A stretch of 45,569 bases of DNA from contig JAEUPE010000145.1 in NCBI GenBank assembly GCA_016790435.1, positions 1 through 45,569 on the forward strand, given 5' to 3'. Below are positions 7,923 to 16,148 of the stretch, in pieces. Within the stretch, counting starts at the first letter, position 1; every line of letters starts with the position of its first letter. The notes under the pieces are model-generated. The model searched no databases. It saw nothing but the letters and a program-made list of their open reading frames with translations, and was not told the origin of the DNA. The position numbers and the translations under genes are program-made. Origin of the DNA: Rubrivivax sp. (GTDB lineage Bacteria; Pseudomonadota; Gammaproteobacteria; Burkholderiales; Burkholderiaceae_C).

Positions 7923-8027
7923 ATGAGACTGAACCCCCTCGTGAGTGCAAGTGGCCTGGCCGCTTGGCAAGCTGGCCCCGAGCGGCCGCAGCGACCCCCG
8001 CGGGCGCTCTCGCGCCGCGCCCGCTGA
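7923..8027 (+). CDS. Possible short upstream ORF (34 aa)
   Basis: An ATG at 7923 opens 34 codons ending in TGA at 8025-8027, directly abutting the ATG of the flavoprotein gene at 8028. The peptide begins MRLNPLVSASGLAAW and is rich in Arg and Pro near its end. The abutting stop and start would allow translational coupling. It has no similarity I recognise, and at this GC content a chance ORF of this size is common. Confidence 0.2.
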   Translation: MRLNPLVSASGLAAWQAGPERPQRPPRALSRRAR

Positions 8028-9146
8028 ATGGACCGCGTCGATGCGCTCGTCATCGGTGCCGGCGTCGTCGGCCTGGCCGTCGGCGCCGAGCTGGCCCGGC
8101 ATGGCCGCGAGACCGTGGTCGTCGAGGCCGAGTCCGGCATCGGGCAAGGCGTCAGCTCGCGCAACAGCGAGGTCATCCATGCCGGCATCTACTACGCCGC
8201 CGGATCGGCGAAGGCGAGGCTGTGCGTGCGCGGCAAGGAGCTGCTCTACGCGTTCTGCGCCGGGCATGGCGTGCCCCACCGCCGCTGCGGCAAGCTCATC
8301 GTGGCCACCGGGCCGGAGCAGCATGCCGCGCTGGCCTCCCTGGCGCAGCGCGCGGCGGCGGCCGGGGTCCCCCTGGAGCCGATGACCGCCAGGCAGGCTC
8401 AGGCCCTCGAGCCCGAACTGCACTGCACCGCGGCGCTGTTCTCGCCCACGAGCGGCATCGTCGACAGCCACGCGCTGATGCTGGCACTGCAGGGCGAGCT
8501 CGAAAGCGCAGGCGGGGCGCTGGCTCTGCGCTCACGGGTGAAGGCGGCGAGTTTCACGGCCGGCGGCCCGCCCGTGGTGCAGCTGGCCACCCCGGAAGGC
8601 GAGTTCGAACTGGCCGCAGGGTGTGTCGTCAATGCCGCCGGCCTGCATGCGCCACTGCTGGCGCGTTCGTTCGCCGGGGTGCCGGCCAGCGCGGTCCCGG
8701 ACGCGCACTTCGCCAAGGGCAGCTACTTCGCGTTGACGGCCCGGCCACCTTTCTCACGCCTCATCTACCCGGTGCCGGTGGACGCCTGGCTTGGGGTGCA
8801 TGTGACCCTGGACCTGGCGGGTCAGGTGCGCTTCGGGCCCGACCATGAATGGCTCGAGATCACGGAACCCGGCCAAATCGACTATGCGGTGCAAGCACGC
8901 CGTGCAGAGGGCTTCGCGGAGGCCATTCGCCGCTACTGGCCCGGCCTGCCCGACGACGCCCTGGTGCCCGCCTACAGCGGCGTGCGGCCCAAGATCCACG
9001 GCCCAGGCCAGCCGGCGCCCGACTTCCGCATCGACGGCCCGGCTGCGCATGGCGTCGCCGGGCTGGTCAACCTCTTCGGCGTCGAGTCACCGGGGCTGAC
9101 CTCTTCGTTGGCCCTGGCCGAGGAAGTGCGAGCCCTTCTCGATTGA
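8028..9146 (+). CDS. FAD-dependent oxidoreductase, L-2-hydroxyglutarate oxidase/dehydrogenase-like
   Basis: 372 residues of the DAO/LhgO family. The N-terminal dinucleotide fold is [19 protein letters not shown], and the family block [14 protein letters not shown] is followed by lysine- and arginine-bearing residues as in LhgO. The C-terminal end has the conserved [11 protein letters not shown] block that closes the FAD site. LhgO-type enzymes oxidise L-2-hydroxyglutarate to 2-oxoglutarate and pass electrons to the quinone pool or oxygen. The exact substrate is not fixed by the sequence. It is divergent from the ketopantoate-reductase-like gene across a 240-base region that holds only a possible short upstream ORF. 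Confidence 0.82.
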   Translation: MDRVDALVIGAGVVGLAVGAELARHGRETVVVEAESGIGQGVSSRNSEVIHAGIYYAAGSAKARLCVRGKELLYAFCAGHGVPHRRCGKLIVATGPEQHAALASLAQRAAAAGVPLEPMTARQAQALEPELHCTAALFSPTSGIVDSHALMLALQGELESAGGALALRSRVKAASFTAGGPPVVQLATPEGEFELAAGCVVNAAGLHAPLLARSFAGVPASAVPDAHFAKGSYFALTARPPFSRLIYPVPVDAWLGVHVTLDLAGQVRFGPDHEWLEITEPGQIDYAVQARRAEGFAEAIRRYWPGLPDDALVPAYSGVRPKIHGPGQPAPDFRIDGPAAHGVAGLVNLFGVESPGLTSSLALAEEVRALLD

Positions 9147-9224
9147 GGGGCGGTGCGGGCGGACGGGCCAAGAAGCCGACCAGCGGGGTCGCCGAGGGCC
9201 CGGAGCGCCGGCCAAAAGCAGCAA

Positions 9225-9253
9225 CGCCCGGCCGCCGCAAAGGGCGCCGGGCG
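9225..9253. terminator. Stem-loop after the flavoprotein gene
   Basis: CGCCCGG (9225-9231) pairs with CCGGGCG (9247-9253). After a one-base bulge the inner stem CGCC/GGCG continues around the loop GCAAAG. It lies in the 183-base gap between convergent genes; no T-run follows. I see nothing else in the gap. Confidence 0.45.
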
Positions 9254-9329
9254 TCGGCACGGAGCCGGTCAGCCGAGCCGCGTGATCAAGGGGGCGGGCT
9301 GTCCGGGCTCTGCGGGCTGTGTCGAGGCA

Positions 9330-9593
9330 TCAGGCCGACTGCACCGTCACACCCAGGCAACCGTTGCAGCGACCCAGGCCGCGCAACCGCGGATCCGGCT
9401 TGCCTTCGCCGGTCTTGAAGTTGGCGTGGCACTTGATGCACACGTACATCTTCGAGCTGGACATCATCGGCCGCACGCCGGGTTCGGCGTTCGGCCGGGC
9501 AGCCGTGTACTCGGCCTGCGTCTGCCGGAGCTTGGGACCCAACGTGGTCGTCGTGGGCTCGGAAGGGGTGGTGGTGCTGCGACGGGTGGTCAT
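9330..9593 (-). CDS. Small hypothetical protein with a CxxC...CxxC zinc-ribbon-like end
   Basis: 87 residues. The N-terminal half is low complexity, rich in Thr, Ser and Pro (TTTPSEPTTTT), and probably disordered. The C-terminal half holds two cysteine pairs, YVCIKCHANF and GRCNGCLG, spaced like a small zinc ribbon. A second in-frame start (MMSSSKMYVC) would give only the ribbon part. I do not recognise the family. The two CxxC pairs and the clean frame favour a real gene over a chance ORF. It shares its strand with the next small gene and the histidine kinase to the right, but a 127-base gap separates it from the former. Confidence 0.55.
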   Translation of the reverse strand: MTTRRSTTTPSEPTTTTLGPKLRQTQAEYTAARPNAEPGVRPMMSSSKMYVCIKCHANFKTGEGKPDPRLRGLGRCNGCLGVTVQSA

Positions 9594-9720
9594 GGTATGG
9601 GGCGACAGGGCAGTCTCCCGATGTCTGCACGAGGCCGTATTGTCCCTCGAAAACGGGGAGGTCGCACAAGGCGGGCCACCGGACCAGGGGAGCCACCCGG
9701 GAATCGCCCCCGCGGCAGGC

Positions 9721-10032
9721 TCAGTGCAGGTCCTTGCGCTTGTCGCCGAAGCGGCCCGGGCGGACCACCTTGTCGTCGTCGCGTGCGGCGCCGCGCCGCG
9801 CGCGCTCGATCAGGTCGGCCGCTTCTCGCTCGGCCTGGCCCTTGGCCTGCCGCGTCCGGCCGCGGGCAAGCCAAGCCAGCCGCAGGCGCGACCAGCCGAA
9901 ACGCAGCCGCGCCACCCTGGCGTGCCACCAAAGGAGCAGGCGGGCCTGGTGCCGGGCGCCGAGCCCATGGTGGACGAGCAGGGCCACGCACAGCAGGAAG
10001 CCGAGGGCGGCGAGGACATGTTGAACGGTCAC
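9721..10032 (-). CDS. Small membrane-anchored hypothetical protein
   Basis: 103 residues. Residues about 4-22 (QHVLAALGFLLCVALLVHH) form one hydrophobic helix, followed by a strongly basic, Trp- and Arg-rich stretch. A cytoplasmic helix with mixed charge (EREAADLIERARRG) and a charged tail come next. This layout fits a single-pass inner-membrane protein with a cytoplasmic tail. I recognise no domain. It starts 72 bases after the histidine kinase stop and could be transcribed with it. Confidence 0.55.
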   Translation of the reverse strand: MTVQHVLAALGFLLCVALLVHHGLGARHQARLLLWWHARVARLRFGWSRLRLAWLARGRTRQAKGQAEREAADLIERARRGAARDDDKVVRPGRFGDKRKDLH

Positions 10033-10104
10033 GACGGCAGCCGGTGAGGGGGAGCTGGCGGATGGCGTTTGGCGTGTGGCGGGCTGTGGGGACGGTCGCC
10101 GCCC

Positions 10105-12525
10105 TCAGGCAAGCGCCCCCGGTTCGGACAGCCCGATTGTATTTTTCGAGCCCGGCAGCGCCGGCCCGCCTTCGGCGAAACCTGGCACTTCGACCTCGCA
10201 GACGATGCCGGCGGGTCCGTTCTCGCGCCAGGCCACGGTGCCGCCGAGCTGCTTGACGCGCTTGCGCACGCCGCCGAGGCCGAGGCCGTGCGACCACTCC
10301 TGCGGCGCGCGACCGCGGCCGTTGTCGGCCACGCGCAGCGTCAGGCGGGCGCTGTTCAGCCTGAGCCGCACCTCCACGCGCGTGGCGCCGGAGTGCGCCA
10401 GCGCATTGCTCACCAGCTCGCGCAGCACGCGCGTCAGCGCCGACCAGGGCACGACGCCCAGGCGCGGGTCGCGGTCGGCCTCGAAGTGCCAGTCGAGCTC
10501 GATGCGCGCGGCGCCTGCGCGTTGCGCCAGATCGGCCTTCCACTCGGCCGCGGCGTGCGTGAGGCGCGTCTCACCGGCGGCGAGCCCCCGCGAGAGGGTC
10601 TTCAGGTCCTTCAGCGTGTGCCGGATGTAGTCCTCCATCTCCGGCGTCTGCGCCTGGTACATCAGCGTCAGCAGGCGGGCGCCGATGTCGTCGTGCAGGT
10701 CCTGGGCGATGCGCTGTCGCTCCTCGGCGCGGCCGCGCTCGACGGCGCGGTCGTAGGCCACGGCGCGCTTGAGCTGGTCGATCACCCGCTCGGCCAGGCG
10801 CGCATCGTCGTGCGAGAAGAGGCGCCGGCCGCGCCGCGCGAAGCGCAGGACGGCGGCGGCGGGCAGGGCGTCGCCGCCGCCTTCCTCGATGCCGATGATC
10901 GGCACGACGAGCGCCGTGCCGTTGCCGAGCACGCGCGCCTCCTTGATCTCGCGCTGCAGCGGCATCACCTCCAGCGGGTCGAAGAGCTCGCGCAGCAGTT
11001 GCGCCGCGCGCGCCGGGTAGCGCGCCGGGTTGGCCTGGGCGTCGCGCGCGAGGCGGTAGATCTGCTCGAACGTGCGTTCGGTGGTCAGCACCTGGCTGGC
11101 CATCATCTGGTTCAGCAGCCACTGGCGCACCCCGGCGTACACGCCGAGCGCCAGGAAGACCGCCAAGGTCAGCGAGGCGAACGGCCCGAGCGCGAACAGC
11201 GCCGCGAACAGCAGGTCGAGCGACGTGGCCACCGTGCTGATGCCGGCCAGGAGCGCCAGTTCGCGCAGCAGTCGCCGCGAGCGCGAGACGAAGGGCGAGA
11301 GCAGCAGCAGCGAGCCGGCGAAGAGCGTCCACATCGCCGACGCGACCGCAGCCGTGCCGGCGGCGGTGCCGGCGAGGCCGGTGGTGGCTGCGACGGTGCC
11401 GGTGACGAGGAGCCACACCACCAGGGCTGCGGCGACGAAACGGCGCACGACGAGCACGTAGGGGTCGGGCACGGCGCGGTACGTGTGCGCCGCGGCCCAG
11501 CAGGCCAGCCCGAACAGCGCCGCGCACAGGCCCTGCGCCCACCACCACAGGTCGGCCCGTTCGCCATAGTGGAAGACGGGTGCGAAGCCGATCGCCACCG
11601 CCCAGCCGGCCAGGGCCCAGATCCAGCCGCGCCGTGCCGCGCCGGTGGCCTCGACGCCGGCCGGCGCCAGCACGTGCAAGGCGGCGGCGGCGGTCAGCAG
11701 GTCCATCGCAGCGCGCAGGGGCGCCTCGGCGAGCGGCATCACGCCCACACCGCCCAGCCCGTCGACCGACTGTGCCGCCACGAAGGCGAGGTTGACCGCC
11801 TGCGCCTGGCACATGACGAAGAAACCGAGGTTGCGCCGGTCGGCGCGCGCCAGCGGCAGCACCGCGCCGAGCAGCATCAGCAGCAGCGCGAGCGCGGCGA
11901 GCGGCCAGAACATGAGCCCGAGGCCGACGAAGCCCCGCGGGGCCACCTCCAGCGTGACGGACGGTCCATCGCGGCCCGCCTCGCGCCCGCCGTCGCGGAA
12001 GTGCAGCGTCACCGAGCCCGTGGCCAGCCGCTCGTCGAGCCCCGTCTGCTGAGCCAGCTGGCGGTCGCGCCGTGCGTCGTCGACCTGCCAGCGGGCCGAG
12101 CGGTGCACGAGCAGCGCATCCACGGCCAGCGGCGCCAGGCCCGGGGCCGAGACGGCGACGAGCTGGCGCCCGGGCGCCGAAGGGCGCACCGGCTCGCTGC
12201 CGTTGAAGATGAACAACTCGGCCTGGGCGCCGGTGCGCCAGTCCAGCGGCAGGCTCGGTGCCAGCGCGAGCTGGCGCGCGAGCACGAAGACGAGCAGGCA
12301 GCCCGCCAGCGCCACGGCGACGAGCACGGCGCGCCGCCAGCCCATGGTGGGCGCGCTGCTGCGCTCACCGGGCTGGATGGCCTGCTGCAGCTCCTCGTCG
12401 AGGGCTCCGAAGCCGCTGATGACTCCGAAACCCGAGACGGCGGCCGAGATCGAATCGGGCGACCACGGCCCGGCGGGCCCGGCGAAGCGGGGGACGAGGC
12501 GCCGCAGCGCCGCGAGAAGTCCCAT
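10105..12525 (-). CDS. Polytopic sensor histidine kinase (HisKA_3 / HATPase type)
   Basis: About 806 residues. After a cytoplasmic N-terminus and one membrane helix (about 66-86) comes an extracytoplasmic region of about 110 residues. A membrane block of at least eight further helices follows (about 205-480), then a GAF-like segment. The kinase core has His611 in RIAQDLHDDIG, the NarX/DegS-type HisKA_3 box, followed by an ATPase domain with an N box (ELVSNALAHSG), DNGRG and GLGGVRKR. The periplasmic-plus-polytopic design resembles 7TMR-DISM sensors. A TTG start at 12597 is possible, but the ATG at 12525 is preferred. The cognate response regulator lies 76 bases upstream on the same strand. 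The signal is unknown. Confidence 0.85.
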   Translation of the reverse strand: MGLLAALRRLVPRFAGPAGPWSPDSISAAVSGFGVISGFGALDEELQQAIQPGERSSAPTMGWRRAVLVAVALAGCLLVFVLARQLALAPSLPLDWRTGAQAELFIFNGSEPVRPSAPGRQLVAVSAPGLAPLAVDALLVHRSARWQVDDARRDRQLAQQTGLDERLATGSVTLHFRDGGREAGRDGPSVTLEVAPRGFVGLGLMFWPLAALALLLMLLGAVLPLARADRRNLGFFVMCQAQAVNLAFVAAQSVDGLGGVGVMPLAEAPLRAAMDLLTAAAALHVLAPAGVEATGAARRGWIWALAGWAVAIGFAPVFHYGERADLWWWAQGLCAALFGLACWAAAHTYRAVPDPYVLVVRRFVAAALVVWLLVTGTVAATTGLAGTAAGTAAVASAMWTLFAGSLLLLSPFVSRSRRLLRELALLAGISTVATSLDLLFAALFALGPFASLTLAVFLALGVYAGVRQWLLNQMMASQVLTTERTFEQIYRLARDAQANPARYPARAAQLLRELFDPLEVMPLQREIKEARVLGNGTALVVPIIGIEEGGGDALPAAAVLRFARRGRRLFSHDDARLAERVIDQLKRAVAYDRAVERGRAEERQRIAQDLHDDIGARLLTLMYQAQTPEMEDYIRHTLKDLKTLSRGLAAGETRLTHAAAEWKADLAQRAGAARIELDWHFEADRDPRLGVVPWSALTRVLRELVSNALAHSGATRVEVRLRLNSARLTLRVADNGRGRAPQEWSHGLGLGGVRKRVKQLGGTVAWRENGPAGIVCEVEVPGFAEGGPALPGSKNTIGLSEPGALA

Positions 12526-12601
12526 GCCGCGCCCGCGTCCGGTGCTCGCGCTCAGGGCGCGGGCCGGCCTGGTGCGGTCACACGAGCGGGTCCACAAGCG
12601 G

Positions 12602-13378
12602 TCACACGAGGCCCTGCTTGCTCGCCAGCACCGCCGCCTCGGCGCGACTGGAGACGTTGAGCTTCTTGTAGATGGACTTGATGTGGTCGTTGACGGTGAA
12701 CCACTTGATGCCCATCAGGCTCGCGATCTCCTTGATCGTGAAGCCCTTGCTCAGGTAGGTGAGCACCTCGGTCTCTCGCGGCGTGAGGCGCTCGGTCTCC
12801 GGCGGGCGGTCCATCGGCACGGGCCGGCTGGTCGGGCTCGGCGCCGTCAGGCCGCCCGGGTTGCCCATGCTGCCGAAGCCGGTGGTCGAGAGGAAGCCAG
12901 GGTCGGTGATCGGCGTCTCGCCCGGCGGCACCTGGCGGAAGTGCGTCAGCAGGCGGCGCGCGATGGCCGGCGAGAGCGGCGGCTGGCCGCGCACGATCTT
13001 CTGCAACTCCTCGACCAGCACCTCGAAGCGGTCTTCCTTGAGCAGGTAGCCGTCGGCACCGCACTGCAGGGCCGGGAAGAGGTGCTCGTCGTCGGAATAG
13101 AGCGTCGTCACGACCTTGGTCGCCGGGTACTGGGCGAGCTCGACCAGCAACTCCATGCCGTTGCCGTCGGGCAATTCGAGGTCGACGAGGAAGAGCTTGT
13201 AGGGGTCGGTGCCGTGCAGGCCCGTGGGCCCGCCGGCGAGCGCGATGTGCTTGCGCGCCGTCTCGAGGTCGCCGGCCTCGGTGATGTGGTGGGCGTCGGA
13301 GAAGCTCTCGCGCACCACCCGGCACAGGAAGCTGCGCGCCACCGGGTTGTCTTCGAGGATCAGAACCTTCACCGTCAT
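12602..13378 (-). CDS. NarL/FixJ family response regulator
   Basis: 258 residues. The receiver domain (about 1-130) has acidic residues Glu9-Asp10, phospho-acceptor Asp66 in FLVDLELPDG, and a lysine in YLLKED. A linker of about 45 residues rich in Pro, Gly and Thr separates it from a LuxR-type helix-turn-helix (LTPRETEVLTYLSKG, then FTIKEIASLMGIKWFTVNDHI broken near residue 225). The linker is longer than usual for this family. The gene immediately precedes the polytopic HisKA_3 kinase, the normal partner of NarL-type regulators, so the two form a two-component pair. Confidence 0.88.
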   Translation of the reverse strand: MTVKVLILEDNPVARSFLCRVVRESFSDAHHITEAGDLETARKHIALAGGPTGLHGTDPYKLFLVDLELPDGNGMELLVELAQYPATKVVTTLYSDDEHLFPALQCGADGYLLKEDRFEVLVEELQKIVRGQPPLSPAIARRLLTHFRQVPPGETPITDPGFLSTTGFGSMGNPGGLTAPSPTSRPVPMDRPPETERLTPRETEVLTYLSKGFTIKEIASLMGIKWFTVNDHIKSIYKKLNVSSRAEAAVLASKQGLV

Positions 13379-13489
13379 GGCTGCCGGATCCTGGCCACTG
13401 TCGAGGCCGGTGGGTTGAGTGTGGGGGTGGTCGGCATCCTATCGCCAAACCGCGCGGCTGCCGGATGCGTGCAGGCTTCGTTCATCCGC

Positions 13490-14476
13490 TCAGTCATTGA
13501 CCAGCACGACCTTGCCCTGCACCTGGCGGGTGCCCATGCGCGCGTAGGCGCCGCGCACGTCGCTCATCGGCAGGCGGCAGTCGATGGCCGGCTTGACCTT
13601 GCCCTCGCGGTACCACTGCGAGAGCTGGGCCATTCCGGCGGCGGCGGCCTTGGGCTCGCGCCGCACGAAGTCGCCCCAGAAGACGCCGACGATCGAGGCG
13701 CCCTTCAGCAGCGTCAGGTTGAGCGGCAGGGCCGGGATGGCCCCTTGCGCGAAGCCGACCACGAGGTAGCGGCCGCGCCAGCCGATGGAGCGGAACACGG
13801 GCTCGGCGAGGTCGCCACCCACGGGGTCGTAGACGATGTCCGGGCCTTTGCCCTCGGTGAGCGCCTTGATCGCGTCACGCATGGCCTGTGCGTTGCCGGA
13901 GCCGTAGTTCAGCGTCGCGTCGGTGCCGAGCGCCTTGCAGAACTGGGCCTTGGCGTCGCTGGACACGGCTGCGATGACGCGCGCCCCCGCCGCCTTGGCG
14001 ATCTGGATCGCCGCCGTGCCCACGCCGCCGGCGGCGCCGAGCACGAGCACGGTCTCGCCGGCCCTCATCTGCGCCCGGTCGAGCAGCGCGTGGTGCGAGG
14101 TGCCATAGGTGAGCCCGAAGGCGGCTGCGTCGACGAGGTCGAAGCCCGGCGGCAGCGGCATCACGCCGGCCGCGTTGACGCAGGCGTGCGTGGCGAACCC
14201 CCCCGCCGTGCCGACACAGGCCACCGCCTGCCCGGGCTGCAGGTGCTTGACGCCTTCGCCCACCGCCTCGACCTGCCCCGCGAATTCCGAGCCGGGCACG
14301 AAGGGCAGCGGCGGCTTGAACTGGTACTGCCCCTTCACCGTGAGCAGGTCCGGGAAGTTCAGGCTGGCGGCCTTGATGGCAATGCGCACCTCGCCGGCCT
14401 TGGGCTCGGGCGTGGGCAACTCCGCCCAGCGCAGCTTGTCCACCCCCTCCAGCGTCTCGCAAAGCCAAGCGTGCAT
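13490..14476 (-). CDS. NADPH:quinone oxidoreductase, MDR superfamily
   Basis: 328 residues of the zinc-free medium-chain reductase family (zeta-crystallin/QorA type). The N-terminal GroES-like part has FVPGSEFAGQVEAVG. The nucleotide-binding motif is VLGAAGGVGTAAIQIAKA. There is no structural zinc cysteine cluster. The ATG at 14476 (MHAWLCETLEGVD) matches where the family begins; the open frame upstream adds 13 unlikely residues. Expected role is NADPH-dependent reduction of quinones or enones in the cytoplasm. It is flanked by 111- and 102-base gaps in which I see no clear signals, so it is likely its own transcript. Confidence 0.85.
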   Translation of the reverse strand: MHAWLCETLEGVDKLRWAELPTPEPKAGEVRIAIKAASLNFPDLLTVKGQYQFKPPLPFVPGSEFAGQVEAVGEGVKHLQPGQAVACVGTAGGFATHACVNAAGVMPLPPGFDLVDAAAFGLTYGTSHHALLDRAQMRAGETVLVLGAAGGVGTAAIQIAKAAGARVIAAVSSDAKAQFCKALGTDATLNYGSGNAQAMRDAIKALTEGKGPDIVYDPVGGDLAEPVFRSIGWRGRYLVVGFAQGAIPALPLNLTLLKGASIVGVFWGDFVRREPKAAAAGMAQLSQWYREGKVKPAIDCRLPMSDVRGAYARMGTRQVQGKVVLVND

Positions 14477-14578
14477 GGCGCGTCCTCTCGTTGTTGTGGC
14501 TCGACGGCCGATCATACGCAGCGGCTCCGGTGCACCCGACCACCAAAGCGGGCGGTGCGGCGTGGTGCTCAGGCGCGG

Positions 14579-15247
14579 TCAGACGTCGGCGCCGCCAGCG
14601 CGCTCGAAGTGGGCACAGAACCAGCTGCGCGCCAGCCGTGCCACCGCCTGCAGCGTGCCGGCCTCCTCGAACAGGTGCGTGGCGCCGCGCACGATGTCCA
14701 GGCGGTGCTCGCACTGCGTCATGCGGGTCATCGCCTGCCGGTTGAGGGCCAGCACGTCTTCGTCGAGCCCGCCGACGATGAGCAACGTCGGCGCGCGCAC
14801 CCGCGCCAGCGCTTCGCCGGCGAGGTCCGGCCGACCACCGCGCGAGACGACGGCTCGCACCTGGCCGGGCCGGCGGGCTGCGGCCACCAGCGCCGCCGCA
14901 GCGCCCGTGCTGGCGCCGAAGAGGCCCAGTGGCAACGCGCCGAGCCCCGGGTGCGCCTGTGCCCACGCCATCGCCTGCTCCAGGCGCCCGGCCAGCAAGT
15001 CGATGTCGAACACCTTGTCGCGCTCATCCGCTTCGGCGCCCTCGAGCAGGTCGAACATCAGCGTCGCGAGCCGCTCCTGCTGCAACGCCTCGGCGACGAA
15101 GCGGTTGCGCGGGCTCAGCCGGCTGCTGCCGCTGCCATGCGCGAACACCACCAAGCCAAGGGCCTGCGGCATGACCGACAGCACGCCAGCCAGGCCGAGC
15201 GGGCCGACCTGCACCTTCTCGCCGTTGTGGTGGTTCGTTGGCGGCAT
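14579..15247 (-). CDS. Alpha/beta hydrolase (dienelactone-hydrolase-like)
   Basis: 222 residues starting MPPTNHHNGE; the upstream extension of the frame overlaps the neighbouring gene and is not used. The fold markers are in order: oxyanion motif VVFAHGSGSS (about 33-42), nucleophile Ser113 in FGASTG, acid residue in GGLDEDVLAL (Asp162 or Asp164), and His191 in GATHLF. All parts of the catalytic triad are therefore present. It starts 8 bases after the phosphoribosyltransferase stop, a tight two-gene operon. Proteins joining a phosphoribosyltransferase and such a hydrolase also exist as single chains, which supports a joint function, although the reaction is unknown. A paralogue lacking the triad is found at 29262-30002. 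Confidence 0.82.
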   Translation of the reverse strand: MPPTNHHNGEKVQVGPLGLAGVLSVMPQALGLVVFAHGSGSSRLSPRNRFVAEALQQERLATLMFDLLEGAEADERDKVFDIDLLAGRLEQAMAWAQAHPGLGALPLGLFGASTGAAAALVAAARRPGQVRAVVSRGGRPDLAGEALARVRAPTLLIVGGLDEDVLALNRQAMTRMTQCEHRLDIVRGATHLFEEAGTLQAVARLARSWFCAHFERAGGADV

Positions 15248-15255
15248 GCGTCCCC

Positions 15256-16020
15256 TCAGGCTGGCGGCACGGACGAGTCGGCGTGTTCCGCGGCGGCCGC
15301 CTCCAGCGCCTGCAACACCTCTTCGTCGCCGACCTGCTCGAAGTGCCGGTAGTGCCGACCCACCGCCTCGAATGGCACCGGCTCGGCCAGGCACAGCCAT
15401 TCATCGGCCTCGCCGCGCAATCGCGCCGCCGCCTCTCGCGAGGCCACGGGCACGGCGACCAGCAGGCGCTTCGGCCGCTGCCGCCGCAACGCCTGCAAGG
15501 CGGCGCGCATCGTCGTGCCGGTGGCGATGCCGTCGTCGACGACGATGACGCTGCGGCCGGCCAACGACCAAGCTTGGCGGCCCGCCAGGTAGAGCGCCCT
15601 CCGGCGCTCGTTCTCCTCGATCGCGAGGCGCGCCTTGGCGGCCAGGTAGGCGTCGTCGGCGCCGAAGCGCTCGCACATGGCGGGGTCGATCACCACCTCC
15701 GGCTGCACGCCGTCGACGAGGGCGGCCACCGCCAGCTCGGGTTGGCTCGGCGCGCCGATCTTGCGCACGAGCAGCAGGTCCAGCGGCGCGCGCAGGGCGC
15801 GCGCCACGGCCGCGGCCACCGGCACACCACCGCGTGGCAGCGCCAGCACGAGCGGCGCTTCCCTCGCGACCGGCATCAGGCACAGGCGAGCGGCCAGCGC
15901 CTCGCCGGCGGCGGTGCGATCGGCAAAGGGCAGCAGGCCGGCGCCGCTGTCACCGCGCGTGGTGCCGCCCTCGCGCCACGGATCGCCATCGACTCGGGGT
16001 GATCGGAGTGATCGGAGCAT
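15256..16020 (-). CDS. Phosphoribosyltransferase-domain protein
   Basis: 254 residues. The PRPP-binding signature VIVVDDGIATGTTM and the preceding loop VLALPRGGVPVA are intact, so a type I phosphoribosyltransferase fold is clear; the base substrate is unknown. I chose the ATG at 16020 because a GGGAGGG ribosome binding site sits 10 bases upstream, and because the Fnr-type box at 16083-16096 leaves more room for a promoter there. An ATG at 16056 is the alternative. It forms a tight operon with the downstream hydrolase and is divergent from the acyl-CoA synthetase operon. Proteins of this family are members of the mycobacterial DosR dormancy regulon (for example Rv0571c), which matches the rest of this cluster. 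Confidence 0.82.
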   Translation of the reverse strand: MLRSLRSPRVDGDPWREGGTTRGDSGAGLLPFADRTAAGEALAARLCLMPVAREAPLVLALPRGGVPVAAAVARALRAPLDLLLVRKIGAPSQPELAVAALVDGVQPEVVIDPAMCERFGADDAYLAAKARLAIEENERRRALYLAGRQAWSLAGRSVIVVDDGIATGTTMRAALQALRRQRPKRLLVAVPVASREAAARLRGEADEWLCLAEPVPFEAVGRHYRHFEQVGDEEVLQALEAAAAEHADSSVPPA

Positions 16021-16082
16021 CGGTGCCAAGCCCTCCCTTCGTCGGCGGTTCTCCATTGGCCCGCAACGCGGTAGCGCGCACG

Positions 16083-16096
16083 TTGACCAAGCTCAA
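16083..16096. promoter_or_regulatory. Fnr/Anr-type box TTGA-N6-TCAA
   Basis: The sequence TTGACCAAGCTCAA has perfect outer half-sites of the Fnr consensus TTGAT-N4-ATCAA; the inner pair is C/C, not T/A. It lies between the divergent phosphoribosyltransferase and acyl-CoA synthetase genes. With the centre at 16089.5, a class II start near 16131 would put ATGAAT (16117-16122) about where a -10 element is expected. The Crp/Fnr protein encoded at 25807-26655 has the matching recognition helix and is the likely binder. Confidence 0.6.
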
Positions 16097-16148
16097 TGTG
16101 GGCATGCCCTCGCCGGATGAATGATGCGCCGGCCGCTTGCTCCACGCC

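Noticed and set aside
5701-7950. A minus-strand frame of about 750 codons opposite the acyl-CoA dehydrogenase
   Set aside because: It spans two real genes and contains no domain. The ketopantoate-reductase-like gene is in another frame.
10069-12660. A long open frame on the plus strand opposite the histidine kinase
   Set aside because: Its product is rich in Arg, His, Gln and Glu without any domain, while the minus strand has a complete kinase. High GC makes long antisense frames common.
12203-15352. A plus-strand frame of more than 1000 codons
   Set aside because: It runs opposite four well-supported minus-strand genes and has no recognisable domain or plausible composition.
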